From Bacilli bacterium (GTDB lineage Bacteria; Bacillota_I; Bacilli_A; RF39; UBA660): DNA of 64,000 nucleotides. Within the stretch, counting starts at the first letter, position 1. Every line of letters starts with the position of its first letter. The notes under the pieces were generated by a model, which made no database searches, was not told the origin of the DNA, and saw only the letters and a list, made by a program, of their open reading frames with translations. The stretch lies in contig JAFWMN010000003.1 of the NCBI GenBank assembly GCA_017513865.1, positions 34,257 through 98,256 of the forward strand, given 5' to 3'. The position numbers and the translations under genes were made by a program. Positions 34,788 through 43,211 of this stretch are shown here, piece after piece.

Positions 34788-36164
34788 ATGACATTAAAAG
34801 AGTTATATCAAGATATAGATAAATTAATTGATAAAAAAGTAAAATTACAAGGATGGATTAGAAGTCAAAGAAAACAAAAAGATTTTGGTTTTATTGATTT
34901 TTCGGATGGTAGTTGTCATAAGCATATGCAAATAGTTTATGAAAGTAGTTTAAAAAACTTTGATGAAATAAATAGTTTTCACTTTGGGTCAGCTATAGAA
35001 GTAGAAGGAAATCTAGTTAAAAGTGAAGGTAGTGGCCAAGATTATGAAATAAAAGCTAAAAAACTAATTGTCATAGGTGACTGTGATGATGATTATCCAA
35101 TACAACCAAAAAGACATACTAGAGAATTTCTAAGAGAAGTAGCTCATCTAAGACCAAGAACCAATTTATTTCAAGCTGTCTTTAGAATAAGAAGTGTTGC
35201 TGCTCATGCTATCCACACATATTTCCAAGATAATGGTTATATATATGTAAATACTCCACTTTTAACAACAGCTGATTGTGAAGGCTCAGATCAAATGTTT
35301 AAAGTTACAACTTTAGATATGGATAACTTACCAAAAAAAGATGGTAACTGTGATTTTTCTAAAGATTTATTTAAACAAAAAACATTTATTACCGGTAGCG
35401 GACAATTACATGGTGAAGCTTTTGCCTTAGCCTTCAACAAAATATACACCTTTGGTCCAACTTTCAGAACCGAAAATTCAAATACCAAAACTCATGCCAA
35501 CGAATTTTGGATGATTGAACCAGAAATAGCGTTTTGTGATTTAAATCAATTAATGGATATTGAAGAAGATATGCTAAAATTTGTGGTCAATTATGTTTTA
35601 GACAAATGTTCAGAAGAAATAGAATTTTTAAATAAATTTGTTGATAAAACCTTAAAAGAAAAACTAACCAAATTAGTTAAATCAAAATTTAATAGAATTA
35701 CTCATGAAGAGGCTATAAAACTCTTAAAAGAAGCTAAAGTAAAATGGGAATTTGAACCAGAATATGGTGAAGATATTGCTAAAGAACATGAAAAATATTT
35801 AACAGAGTATTTTAATGGACCAGTATTCGTTTATAACTGGCCTAAAGATATTAAAGCTTGGTATATGAAACTAGATGACGACAAGAAAAATGCTTTAGCG
35901 GTAGACCTAGAAGTTCCAGGAGTAGGAGAATTAATGGGTGGATCAGAACGTGAAACCGATATAAATATTTTAAAAGAAAGATGTAAAGAATTAAATGTTG
36001 ATACCGATCCTATTGAATGGTTCTTAGATTTAAGAAGATTTGGAGGATGTGTCCATTCTGGTTTTGGACTAGGTTTTGAAAGATTAATAATGTATTTAAC
36101 TGGTGTTGACAATATAAGAGATGTAATTCCATTTCCTAGAACTCCAAGTAGCTGTGATTTTTAA
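34788..36164 (+). CDS. asnS: Asparaginyl-tRNA synthetase
   Basis: 458 residues, usual length. OB fold (VKLQGWIRSQRKQKDFGFIDFSDGS), the PIQPKRHTREFLREVAHLRPRTNLFQAVFRIRS region, motif 2 FRTENSNTKTHANEFWMIEPEIAF and motif 3 SGFGLGFERLIMYLTGVDNIRDVIPFPRTP are all AsnRS features. It is 12 bases after aspS and should be read through under the same T-box. Preceded by AAGGAGGA. Confidence 0.97.
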   Translation: MTLKELYQDIDKLIDKKVKLQGWIRSQRKQKDFGFIDFSDGSCHKHMQIVYESSLKNFDEINSFHFGSAIEVEGNLVKSEGSGQDYEIKAKKLIVIGDCDDDYPIQPKRHTREFLREVAHLRPRTNLFQAVFRIRSVAAHAIHTYFQDNGYIYVNTPLLTTADCEGSDQMFKVTTLDMDNLPKKDGNCDFSKDLFKQKTFITGSGQLHGEAFALAFNKIYTFGPTFRTENSNTKTHANEFWMIEPEIAFCDLNQLMDIEEDMLKFVVNYVLDKCSEEIEFLNKFVDKTLKEKLTKLVKSKFNRITHEEAIKLLKEAKVKWEFEPEYGEDIAKEHEKYLTEYFNGPVFVYNWPKDIKAWYMKLDDDKKNALAVDLEVPGVGELMGGSERETDINILKERCKELNVDTDPIEWFLDLRRFGGCVHSGFGLGFERLIMYLTGVDNIRDVIPFPRTPSSCDF

Positions 36165-36180
36165 TAATCACAGTTTTTTT
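36152..36180 (+). terminator. Terminator after asnS
   Basis: CTGTGATT and AATCACAG around TTTAAT, followed by seven T; includes the stop. Confidence 0.85.
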
Positions 36181-36317
36181 AAATATCATAAAATTCATTT
36201 ATTGTGTATAAAATGAAAACATATCCATAGAAACATCTTGTTTAACACTTACAAATTAAAAAGTAGGAAAAACCTTTCTGCTTTTTATGATATAATTAAT
36301 GTATAAGAGGTGAAAAC

Positions 36318-37064
36318 ATGGTAAACGATTATGATAAATTTGCTAAAGAAAGACAAGAACAATTAAAGAAAGGATTAAAACGTCCACATAGGTTTATAGA
36401 AAAACCAATGATGAGAGAACTATTACCTAATCTAGAAGGAAAGAAAGTACTTATGTTAGGATGTGGGACTGGTGAAGAATCAATAATGTTAAATGAATTT
36501 GGAGCAACCAACATTACTGGTATTGATTTATCAGAAGAGTCAATTAGACTTGCTAAAGAAAGTTATCCAAATTGTGAATTTATAGCTGGGGACATGCATA
36601 AATTACCATTTGATGATAATTACTTTGATTTTGTCTATAGTAGTTTAGCACTGCATTATTCAGAAGAACCAGAAAACGTATACAAAGAAATATATAGAGT
36701 ACTAAAAAAAGATGGAAGATTACTTTTTTCAGTAGGGCATCCATTAAGATGGGCTTGCGAAGAAAAAGAAATAGAAGGAATAAAATGTAGAGTAATTGCC
36801 CATGGTACTAGTGATGATACACCATATGAGATAGGAAACTATAATACCTTTAAAAAACATGAACACCACTTTAAAAATGGAGAAGTATTATCTTTTTATG
36901 TTGGAAGTCCTTCTATGCACTTTAAATTATTAAAAAAAGCAGGATTTACGATTGAAGATTTTAAAGAAGGCATATGCATAGATGAAGCCAAAGATATTGA
37001 TTATAATTATTGGAACAAATATCATGAAATACCAGAGTTTATGGCTTTTCTAGCAAAAAAGTGA
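36318..37064 (+). CDS. Class I SAM-dependent methyltransferase
   Basis: 248 residues. KVLMLGCGTGEESIML is the SAM-binding motif I, followed by ITGIDLSEESIRLAKE, the EFIAGDMHKLPFDDNYFDFVYSSLALHY region and YRVLKKDGRLLFSVGHP. Substrate unknown; the type is the Methyltransf_11 small-molecule group. GAGGTG precedes the ATG, with a TGATATAAT element at 36288-36296. First gene of an accessory run between asnS and rbgA. Confidence 0.88.
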   Translation: MVNDYDKFAKERQEQLKKGLKRPHRFIEKPMMRELLPNLEGKKVLMLGCGTGEESIMLNEFGATNITGIDLSEESIRLAKESYPNCEFIAGDMHKLPFDDNYFDFVYSSLALHYSEEPENVYKEIYRVLKKDGRLLFSVGHPLRWACEEKEIEGIKCRVIAHGTSDDTPYEIGNYNTFKKHEHHFKNGEVLSFYVGSPSMHFKLLKKAGFTIEDFKEGICIDEAKDIDYNYWNKYHEIPEFMAFLAKK

Positions 37065-37071
37065 GGTCTAT

Positions 37072-37686
37072 ATGAAAGAATATTCTTATGATTTAATATT
37101 TAATAAATTAGTAAATGAAATACCAATTAATAAAAGTGATAAGGTATATGGCATAACATTCATAGCTGGCCCAGGATATGGAAAATCAACAGTTGCTAGT
37201 ATGATAGCCAAAAAATTAAACTTATATATAACTGCTAATGATAAAATAAGAAGACTATATGATAAACTTGGATTTGACAATGTTTTATATGAAGATGACA
37301 TTAAAAAAATGGCTAATGATCGAACAGTATATTTATTAAAAAATAAAACAAGTCACATTATTGATGCCAATATGGAATTTTTTTGGCAAATGGCCACTGA
37401 TAATTATCAAAAATATAATGCTAAATTAATTTTCATAGAATTAGTATGTGATGAAAATGAAATATTAAAAAGAATTGATAAAAGAGCCCAAAATTATGAC
37501 AAAAGTAATAACTTATCAAGAGCTGGTAGAGAAGATTTCTATAAATATTTAGAATTAAAAAAAGAAAAAGGCATACCTAAAGATAAAATATTTTACAAAA
37601 TAAATACAAATTGTTCACTTAAAGAAATAGAAAAACAAGTTGATTTATTTATAAATAAATTAAAAAAATATTTATCATCCGATTAA
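37072..37686 (+). CDS. P-loop kinase-like ATPase
   Basis: 204 residues. IAGPGYGKSTVASMIAKKL is a Walker A motif at about 33-40, followed by NDKIRRLY and a DANMEFFW segment that may supply a Walker B-like acid, then LIDKxAQN/REDFYKYLELKK. The pattern is that of nucleoside or small-molecule kinases. It lies 7 bases after the methyltransferase gene, so the two form an operon. Substrate unknown. Confidence 0.75.
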   Translation: MKEYSYDLIFNKLVNEIPINKSDKVYGITFIAGPGYGKSTVASMIAKKLNLYITANDKIRRLYDKLGFDNVLYEDDIKKMANDRTVYLLKNKTSHIIDANMEFFWQMATDNYQKYNAKLIFIELVCDENEILKRIDKRAQNYDKSNNLSRAGREDFYKYLELKKEKGIPKDKIFYKINTNCSLKEIEKQVDLFINKLKKYLSSD

Positions 37687-37690
37687 TATT

Positions 37691-37720
37691 AAGATAGATA
37701 CTGCAAAATCTATCTTTTTT
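37691..37720 (+). terminator. Terminator after the kinase-like gene
   Basis: AAGATAGAT and ATCTATCTT around ACTGCAAA, followed by T. The next gene has TGCTATAAT at 37722-37730. Confidence 0.78.
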
Positions 37721-37761
37721 ATGCTATAATTTTATTGGTTTTATAAAAAGAGGTGACTAAT

Positions 37762-38397
37762 ATGAAAACAGATAATATTGAAATAAACACTCAAAGCAGT
37801 ATAAGATTAACACTTGATAAAATAATTTATTTTGATCCATATAAGATAGAAGAAGAAAAACATGATGCGGATATTATTTTCATTACTCATAACCATTACG
37901 ATCATATGGATACAGAATCAATTAACAAAATAAAAAAAGAAAACACAATTATTGTTGCCCCAGAAACAATGAAAGATGTTATTAGTGGAATACCATTTAA
38001 AGAATACATATATTTAAATCCAAATGATGAGACAAATATAGATGGTATTAATATTAAAACCATTCCAGCTTACAATATTTTAAAACCATTTCATCCAAGA
38101 AAAAACGAATGGTTAGGATATATAATAACTTATAATAATATTTCATATTATATAGCTGGTGATACCGATAGAACTAAAGAGGCTGAAAATGTGAATTGTG
38201 ATATAGCTTTAATTCCAATAGGCGGTCACTTTACTATGGATGCAAACGAAGGGGCAAAACTAATAAAAAAGATAAGCCCTAAAATAGTAATACCAATTCA
38301 TTATGGTTCTATAATTGGCAGCAAAAACGAAGGAAAAAAATTAAAAGAAAATTTAGCCGACACAAGCATAGAAGTAATAGAAAAATTACATTTCTAA
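37762..38397 (+). CDS. Metallo-beta-lactamase fold hydrolase
   Basis: 211 residues. The metal motif THNHYDHMD, then IAGDTD and IPIHYGS, belong to the MBL superfamily, close to UPF0173-type (UlaG-like) metal-dependent hydrolases. Start ATG 37762 after AGAGGTGAC. It is followed 14 bases later by an adenylate-kinase-like gene. Substrate unknown. Confidence 0.87.
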   Translation: MKTDNIEINTQSSIRLTLDKIIYFDPYKIEEEKHDADIIFITHNHYDHMDTESINKIKKENTIIVAPETMKDVISGIPFKEYIYLNPNDETNIDGINIKTIPAYNILKPFHPRKNEWLGYIITYNNISYYIAGDTDRTKEAENVNCDIALIPIGGHFTMDANEGAKLIKKISPKIVIPIHYGSIIGSKNEGKKLKENLADTSIEVIEKLHF

Positions 38398-38411
38398 AAG
38401 AGGTAAACAAC

Positions 38412-38924
38412 ATGCATAAAAAAATATATATTATAGGTCCTGTTGGAAGCGGCAAAACCACTTTTGCAACTAAACTTTCTAAAAAGTATAATATTAAATA
38501 TTATGAACTTGATAAAATATCATGGGATGATGATAATGGTCATATTAAACGGCCTGAAAAAGAAGCCCTAGAATTATTTCAAAAAATATTAAAAAATAAT
38601 TCTTGGGTAATCGAAGACATTGGAAGAGAATTATTCAAACAAGGTAGAAATGAAGCCGATATTATTTATTATATAAAGCTATCAAAAGCAAAAGCATATT
38701 ACAGAGTAACAAAAAGAATTATTAAACAAAGACTAGGAAAAGAAAGATACAATCATCCGCCAACTTTTAAAGAATGGTTATATTATCTTTCAATTATTAA
38801 TTCGTATTATAAAAAAGAAAAAAATAAAATAAAAAGTTTAGAAAAATGCAAAGATAAATTAGAATTTGTAAACAGTAAAGATATTAAAAAAATTATAAGG
38901 AATGGAAAAGAGTATGATATTTGA
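38412..38924 (+). CDS. Adenylate kinase-like / FlaR-type P-loop protein
   Basis: 170 residues. YIIGPVGSGKTTFATKLSKKYNIKYYELDKISWDDD has Walker A at about 9-17 and the short DKISW element of the FlaR/AAA_18 kinase family. Function unknown; probably phosphorylates a small molecule. AGAGGTAA precedes the ATG, and its end overlaps the GNAT gene by 11 bases. Confidence 0.8.
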   Translation: MHKKIYIIGPVGSGKTTFATKLSKKYNIKYYELDKISWDDDNGHIKRPEKEALELFQKILKNNSWVIEDIGRELFKQGRNEADIIYYIKLSKAKAYYRVTKRIIKQRLGKERYNHPPTFKEWLYYLSIINSYYKKEKNKIKSLEKCKDKLEFVNSKDIKKIIRNGKEYDI

Positions 38925-39378
38925 ATCAGATAGAATTATATATGTTAAACCATCAGAAAAATATATGGAAGATTATATAAAAATGTATACGGACAGAGAT
39001 ATTCAAAAATCTTTATTTAAAAATGAATATCATGACAATGCTATAATAGGTTGGATAAAAAAGCTTATAAAAGAAAATAATTATACATTTTCTATGATTG
39101 ATAAGAATACAAAAGAATTTATAGGGAATATTGAAATAATAAAAAAAGATGATGTTGCAGAAATAATGATCTCAATTACACCATCCAAACAAGGAAGGCA
39201 TTATGCAACTGAAGCAATCAAATCCATAATTGAATATGGTCGAAAAGAGTTAGAGATAAGTAATTATGATTTAAATGTTTATAAAAATAATGAAAAAGCC
39301 ATTCATATATATGAAAAAGTAGGCTTTACTCAAGATAATAAAAATATATCAGAAGATAGTATACATATGATATTATAA
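38914..39378 (+). CDS. GNAT family N-acetyltransferase
   Basis: 154 residues. ITPSKQGRHYATEAIKSIIEYGRKEL is the acetyl-CoA binding motif A region and NNEKAIHIYEKVGFT is motif B. It transfers an acetyl group from acetyl-CoA to an amine of unknown identity. Start ATG 38914 (GGAAAAGAG upstream); the ATG at 38902 sits too close to AAGGA. Part of the accessory run. Confidence 0.87.
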   Translation: MIFESDRIIYVKPSEKYMEDYIKMYTDRDIQKSLFKNEYHDNAIIGWIKKLIKENNYTFSMIDKNTKEFIGNIEIIKKDDVAEIMISITPSKQGRHYATEAIKSIIEYGRKELEISNYDLNVYKNNEKAIHIYEKVGFTQDNKNISEDSIHMIL

Positions 39379-39395
39379 ATGGAAGGAAAATAATT

Positions 39396-39427
39396 GGTCG
39401 ATAACACATTGTCAAGACCAAATGAAA
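39396..39427 (+). repeat. Leader repeat, copy 1 (before the PHP gene)
   Basis: GTCAAGACCAAATGAAA at 39411-39427 matches copy 2 in 16 of 17 bases. Both copies are the same distance (10 codons from TCA) upstream of the next start codon, and the upstream 15 bases also match partly. Translated they give SRPNE in both. Confidence 0.6.
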
Positions 39428-39441
39428 GAGAAGAGGAAAAT

Positions 39442-40287
39442 ATGAAAATTAATTTACATACTCATTCAAATTATTCTTTGGATGGAGAATTTGATGTTAA
39501 ATATTTAATAAAATGTTTTAAAGATAATAACTTTGATATCATATCAATAACAGATCATGATACTTGTGAAGCTTATAAACATATAGAAGATAACTCCAAT
39601 ATTAATATAATAACTGGTATTGAGGCTGATGCCATAGTTAATAATCATACATATGATTTTTTATGTTATAATTTTGATCTTGACGAAGTATATAATTATG
39701 CAAAGAAAAAATATGGAAGTATCGATGAAAGACAAAATAAAATTTTTAATGCTTTAGTACAAAAAGCTAATGATAATAATATTACCATTTCTAATATTGA
39801 TTCATATGATTCTAAAAATGAATATGCACATGCGGCAATTTTTAGAATGCTAGATGAAGTGTTTTTAGAAAAATATAATATAAAAAGCACTAGTGATTTG
39901 TATAGAATTAGTACCATTGATTCATCTTTTCCTTTATATATAGATATGCATATCGTATGGCCAGATATTAAAGAATTGTTAAAAATAATACATAATAATA
40001 ATGGGAAAGTATTTATAGCGCATCCTTATAGATATAATAGGAATGTAACGGAAGTGTTAGAAGAAGTAAAAGACTATGTTGATGGCATTGAAATATGTAA
40101 TAATCCAAATAGTAAAGAAGAAGTAGAATTCTTATATAATTATGCAAAAAATAACAACTTATTAGTATCTTGTGGTTCTGATTATCATGGTAATAATAGA
40201 TATAGTTTAGAATGTGAATATTTAAACGATAATATGATTAACGATATTCTAAGTTGGATAGTAATTGATTCAAATGAGCGAAAATAA
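39442..40287 (+). CDS. PHP domain phosphoesterase
   Basis: 281 residues. NLHTHSNYSLDGE at the N terminus, ISITDHDTCEAY, and the C-terminal HPYR and CGSDYHG carry the His/Asp metal ligands of the PHP superfamily. A putative phosphoesterase or nucleotidase. I start at ATG 39442 (GAGGAAAAT upstream); the frame extends 16 codons further up through a repeated leader. Flanked by two copies of that leader. Confidence 0.82.
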   Translation: MKINLHTHSNYSLDGEFDVKYLIKCFKDNNFDIISITDHDTCEAYKHIEDNSNINIITGIEADAIVNNHTYDFLCYNFDLDEVYNYAKKKYGSIDERQNKIFNALVQKANDNNITISNIDSYDSKNEYAHAAIFRMLDEVFLEKYNIKSTSDLYRISTIDSSFPLYIDMHIVWPDIKELLKIIHNNNGKVFIAHPYRYNRNVTEVLEEVKDYVDGIEICNNPNSKEEVEFLYNYAKNNNLLVSCGSDYHGNNRYSLECEYLNDNMINDILSWIVIDSNERK

Positions 40288-40301
40288 AGCAAAGATAAAT
40301 T

Positions 40302-40333
40302 AGTTGAGAACATCTAGTCAAGACCGAATGAAA
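40302..40333 (+). repeat. Leader repeat, copy 2 (before the methyltransferase gene)
   Basis: GTCAAGACCGAATGAAA at 40317-40333; see copy 1. The reading frame contains a TAG before SRPNE in this copy, so it is not a coding remnant that is maintained. Confidence 0.6.
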
Positions 40334-40347
40334 ATAGAGGTGAAATT

Positions 40348-40929
40348 ATGAAAGATTGGACAAATTATCAAAATAAAACTTATGGTGATGACGTGTGTAA
40401 ATTACTTATTGAATTTTTAGATAATTATAAAATAGATAATGCAATTGATTTAGGTTGTGGTAGTGGAAACGAAACTGTTTATATGATTAAAAATGGTATT
40501 AAAGTTTTAGCTATCGATAGACAATTAAATCAAGATTTTATTTTAAATAGGTTATCAGATAATGAGAAAAAAATGATTTCATTTAAAGAAAGTAGTTTTG
40601 AAGATGTTGAATTACCTAGAACTAATTTACTTACAGCATTCTTTAGTATCCCATTTTGTAATCCTAATAATTTTGATGAGTTATGGAATAAAATTTATAA
40701 TTCAATTGAAGATGACGGTTATTTTGTGGGGCAATTATTTGGTGATAGAGATGCTTGGAATGTAGTAGATTCAATTAATACATTTCCTATTGATAAAGTA
40801 AAAGATTATTTAAAAAAATATAGAATAATTAAACTAGAAGAAGTGGAATACGTTAGAGAAAGCGATAACAAAAAGTGGCACTTTTATGATATAATAGCAC
40901 AGAAAAAAGTGGGTGATAAGCATGAATAA
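40348..40929 (+). CDS. Class I SAM-dependent methyltransferase
   Basis: 193 residues. NAIDLGCGSGNETVYMIKNGIKVLAIDRQ is motif I and II of SAM methyltransferases, of the TehB-like kind. AGAGGTGAA precedes the ATG. Its last 45 bases carry the TGATATAAT promoter of rbgA, and its stop overlaps the rbgA start. Substrate unknown. Confidence 0.85.
   Translation: MKDWTNYQNKTYGDDVCKLLIEFLDNYKIDNAIDLGCGSGNETVYMIKNGIKVLAIDRQLNQDFILNRLSDNEKKMISFKESSFEDVELPRTNLLTAFFSIPFCNPNNFDELWNKIYNSIEDDGYFVGQLFGDRDAWNVVDSINTFPIDKVKDYLKKYRIIKLEEVEYVRESDNKKWHFYDIIAQKKVGDKHE
40887..40895 (+). promoter_or_regulatory. rbgA promoter inside the methyltransferase gene
   Basis: TGATATAAT (extended -10) within the coding sequence, about 30 bases before the rbgA start. 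Confidence 0.55.
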
Positions 40930-41791
40930 TGAAAATAAAACTAATATAAATTGGTATCCAGGGCATATGGCTAAAGCTAAAAGACTTATAAGTGAAAATA
41001 TAGGTTTAATTGATATTGTATATGAAGTAATTGATGCTAGAATGCCATATTCTTCAAAAATAACTGATGTTGATGAGTATATAAAAAACAAACCCAAAAT
41101 ACTTATCATGAACAAAGCCGATTTATGTGACTTAAATGAAACTAAAAAATGGCAAAAATATTATGAAAATAAAGGATACAAAGTATTATTAATCTCCTTA
41201 GAAGGAAATGCCAATTTAAATTCATTATTAGATTTAACTGATGAAGTATTAAAACCGTCAAATGAAAAAAGGGAAGAAAAAGGACTTATTAAAAGAAAAA
41301 GTAGGGTTTTAATAATTGGTGTTCCCAATGTTGGTAAAAGTACGTTAATAAATAGACTATCTGGTAAAAAAGTAGCTCAAATCGGCAATAAACCAGGGGT
41401 AACTAAAGGCTTAAATTGGATTAGAGTAAATGATAAAATAGAACTATTAGACACACCAGGTATCTTATGGCCAAAGCTAGAACAAAAAAATGCTTTAAAT
41501 CTAGCTGCTTTCACCGCCATTAGAGAAGAAATTCTTCCTAAATTTGAAGTTGCCACTTATATATTAGAAACCCTTGAAAAATATTATAAAGATCAATTAA
41601 AAGAAAGATATGATATTGAACATTTAGATGAAGATATTATTGAAACAATAGAAAAAATAGGCAAAAAAAGAGGATGCTTTATTAAAGGTGGAGAAATAGA
41701 TTATGACAAAGTAATTGATTTAATAATTACTGATGTTAAAAATGGGTATATAAAAGGAATAACTTTTGATAGAGTAGAGGAATATGAATAA
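40922..41791 (+). CDS. rbgA: Ribosome biogenesis GTPase RbgA (YlqF)
   Basis: 289 residues. A circularly permuted GTPase: G4 NKAD (64-67) comes before G1 GVPNVGKST (133-141), then G3 DTPGILWP. N-terminal NINWYPGHMAKAKR is typical. It matures the 50S subunit. In B. subtilis it follows rplS; here the two are about 12 kb apart with other genes between. Start ATG 40922 after GTGGGTGAT. Its end overlaps the next gene by 8 bases. Confidence 0.95.
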   Translation: MNNENKTNINWYPGHMAKAKRLISENIGLIDIVYEVIDARMPYSSKITDVDEYIKNKPKILIMNKADLCDLNETKKWQKYYENKGYKVLLISLEGNANLNSLLDLTDEVLKPSNEKREEKGLIKRKSRVLIIGVPNVGKSTLINRLSGKKVAQIGNKPGVTKGLNWIRVNDKIELLDTPGILWPKLEQKNALNLAAFTAIREEILPKFEVATYILETLEKYYKDQLKERYDIEHLDEDIIETIEKIGKKRGCFIKGGEIDYDKVIDLIITDVKNGYIKGITFDRVEEYE

Positions 41792-42536
41792 AAAGGATAT
41801 ATTAGAAATTTTAAACAAATATGATTTTGATAAAAAAGAAATATATATTATTGCGGGAAGTGCCCTAGTTTTATATGGAATAAAAGAAAAGACAAATGAT
41901 ATTGATATAACCATTTCCAAAGAATATGAAAAAGTTTTATTAAAAAAATACAAATGTGTTATTGAAAAAGAAATAATTGATAATGGTAAAACATATAAAG
42001 CATATATGATCGATAATATTATAAATTTTTCTACCCATTACTATGATAAATTTAATTATAATAAAATGGATAAATATAACATTCAAAAAGTAGAAGACAT
42101 TTTAAAATTAAAAGAAAGTTTAAATAGAGAAAAAGATCAAAAAGATATTGAATCAATAAAAAAATATATAAATATTAAAAACACAAATTCCCTTTCACTT
42201 GCTTATTTAGGCGATGCAGTTTATGAATTATACATAAGATTATATTTATTAAACTCTAACAAAAAAGTAAATGATCTTCAAAAAGAATCTATAAATTATG
42301 TGAGTGCTAAAGCTCAAAGTAAATTTTTAGATAATATGATTAACAATAATTTTTTAACTGAAGAAGAAATAGAAATTATAAAAAGAGCCAGAAATCATAA
42401 AAGTCATCCAAGTAAAAGCGTAGACATTATCACTTATAAAAAAGCAACCGGCCTAGAAGCTTTAATTGGTTATTTAAAACTAACAAAAAATGAAGATAGA
42501 ATAAATGAAATAATGAAATATATAGTAGGTGATTAA
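41784..42536 (+). CDS. Fusion of a nucleotidyltransferase-like domain with Mini-ribonuclease III
   Basis: 250 residues in one open frame. Residues about 1-130 resemble a minimal nucleotidyltransferase: IIAGSALVLYGIKEKTNDIDITIS (GS...DID, D39 and D41) ending in REKDQKDIESIKKY. Residues about 134-250 are Mini-III: SLAYLGDAVYELYIR (D144), SAKAQSKFL, RARNHKSHP and GLEALIGYL. Mini-III cuts 23S rRNA precursors. No ATG with a binding site occurs between the two parts, so they should be made as one protein. Usual Mini-III is about 120-145 residues. rlmB follows with no gap. Confidence 0.85.
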   Translation: MNKKDILEILNKYDFDKKEIYIIAGSALVLYGIKEKTNDIDITISKEYEKVLLKKYKCVIEKEIIDNGKTYKAYMIDNIINFSTHYYDKFNYNKMDKYNIQKVEDILKLKESLNREKDQKDIESIKKYINIKNTNSLSLAYLGDAVYELYIRLYLLNSNKKVNDLQKESINYVSAKAQSKFLDNMINNNFLTEEEIEIIKRARNHKSHPSKSVDIITYKKATGLEALIGYLKLTKNEDRINEIMKYIVGD

Positions 42537-43211
42537 ATGAGAGTATATGGTAAAAACGTTGCTAAAGAAGTATTAGACAAAAACGTCAAAAGAGTTTATT
42601 TATCTAAAACATTTAAAGATAAAGAATTAATAGACGAGATAAAAAAAAGAAATATCCAAATAAGATTTGTTGACAAAAATGTTTTAAATAATATGGAAAA
42701 AGGTAATCATCAAGGGATAATTATCGATATTGATGATTATGAATATTTTTCACTTGATGAAATAGAAAAAGAAAATGTAATTATCATGTTAGATCACCTA
42801 GAAGATCCTCATAATTTTGGGGCTATAATAAGAACTATTGAAGCCGCGGGTTTTAAAAGCATAATTATTCCTAAAGATAGGTCAGTAGAAGTAAATCCTA
42901 CTGTAATGAAAGTAAGTGCGGGGACCTTAGAAAAGGTTAAAATAGCGAGAGTAAATAATCTAGTAAATACTATCAATGAACTTAAGAAAAAAGGTTACTG
43001 GATAATTGGAACCGATATGGATGGAACTGATTATAAAGAAATAGATTATAAAGGGAAAGTAGCAATTGTAATAGGTAATGAAGGAAAAGGTATGAGTAGA
43101 TTAGTAAAAGAAAACTGTGACTTTATTGCCTCTATTCCCATGAAAGGGCAAGTAAATAGTTTAAACGCGTCAGTTGCTGCCGCTTTAATAATATATGAGG
43201 TGATAAGATAA
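42537..43211 (+). CDS. rlmB: 23S rRNA (Gm2251) 2'-O-methyltransferase RlmB
   Basis: 224 residues. VYGKNVAKEVL at the N terminus, LDHLEDPHNFGAIIRTIEAAGF, IVIGNEGKGMSRLV and IPMKGQVNSLNASVAAALIIYE are the SPOUT motifs of RlmB. AGGTGAT precedes the ATG. The order Mini-III, rlmB, sigH is that of B. subtilis. Its stop overlaps the sigH start (TAATG). Confidence 0.95.
   Translation: MRVYGKNVAKEVLDKNVKRVYLSKTFKDKELIDEIKKRNIQIRFVDKNVLNNMEKGNHQGIIIDIDDYEYFSLDEIEKENVIIMLDHLEDPHNFGAIIRTIEAAGFKSIIIPKDRSVEVNPTVMKVSAGTLEKVKIARVNNLVNTINELKKKGYWIIGTDMDGTDYKEIDYKGKVAIVIGNEGKGMSRLVKENCDFIASIPMKGQVNSLNASVAAALIIYEVIR

Noticed and set aside
36258..36286. Second terminator between asnS and the methyltransferase gene
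   Set aside because: AAAAAGTAG and CTGCTTTTT can pair, but the hairpin overlaps the promoter of the next gene and asnS already has a strong terminator at 36152, so its role is unclear.
39396..40333. Integron-like attC sites around the PHP gene
   Set aside because: The repeats lack paired core sites and no integrase is nearby; they are reported only as a repeated leader.
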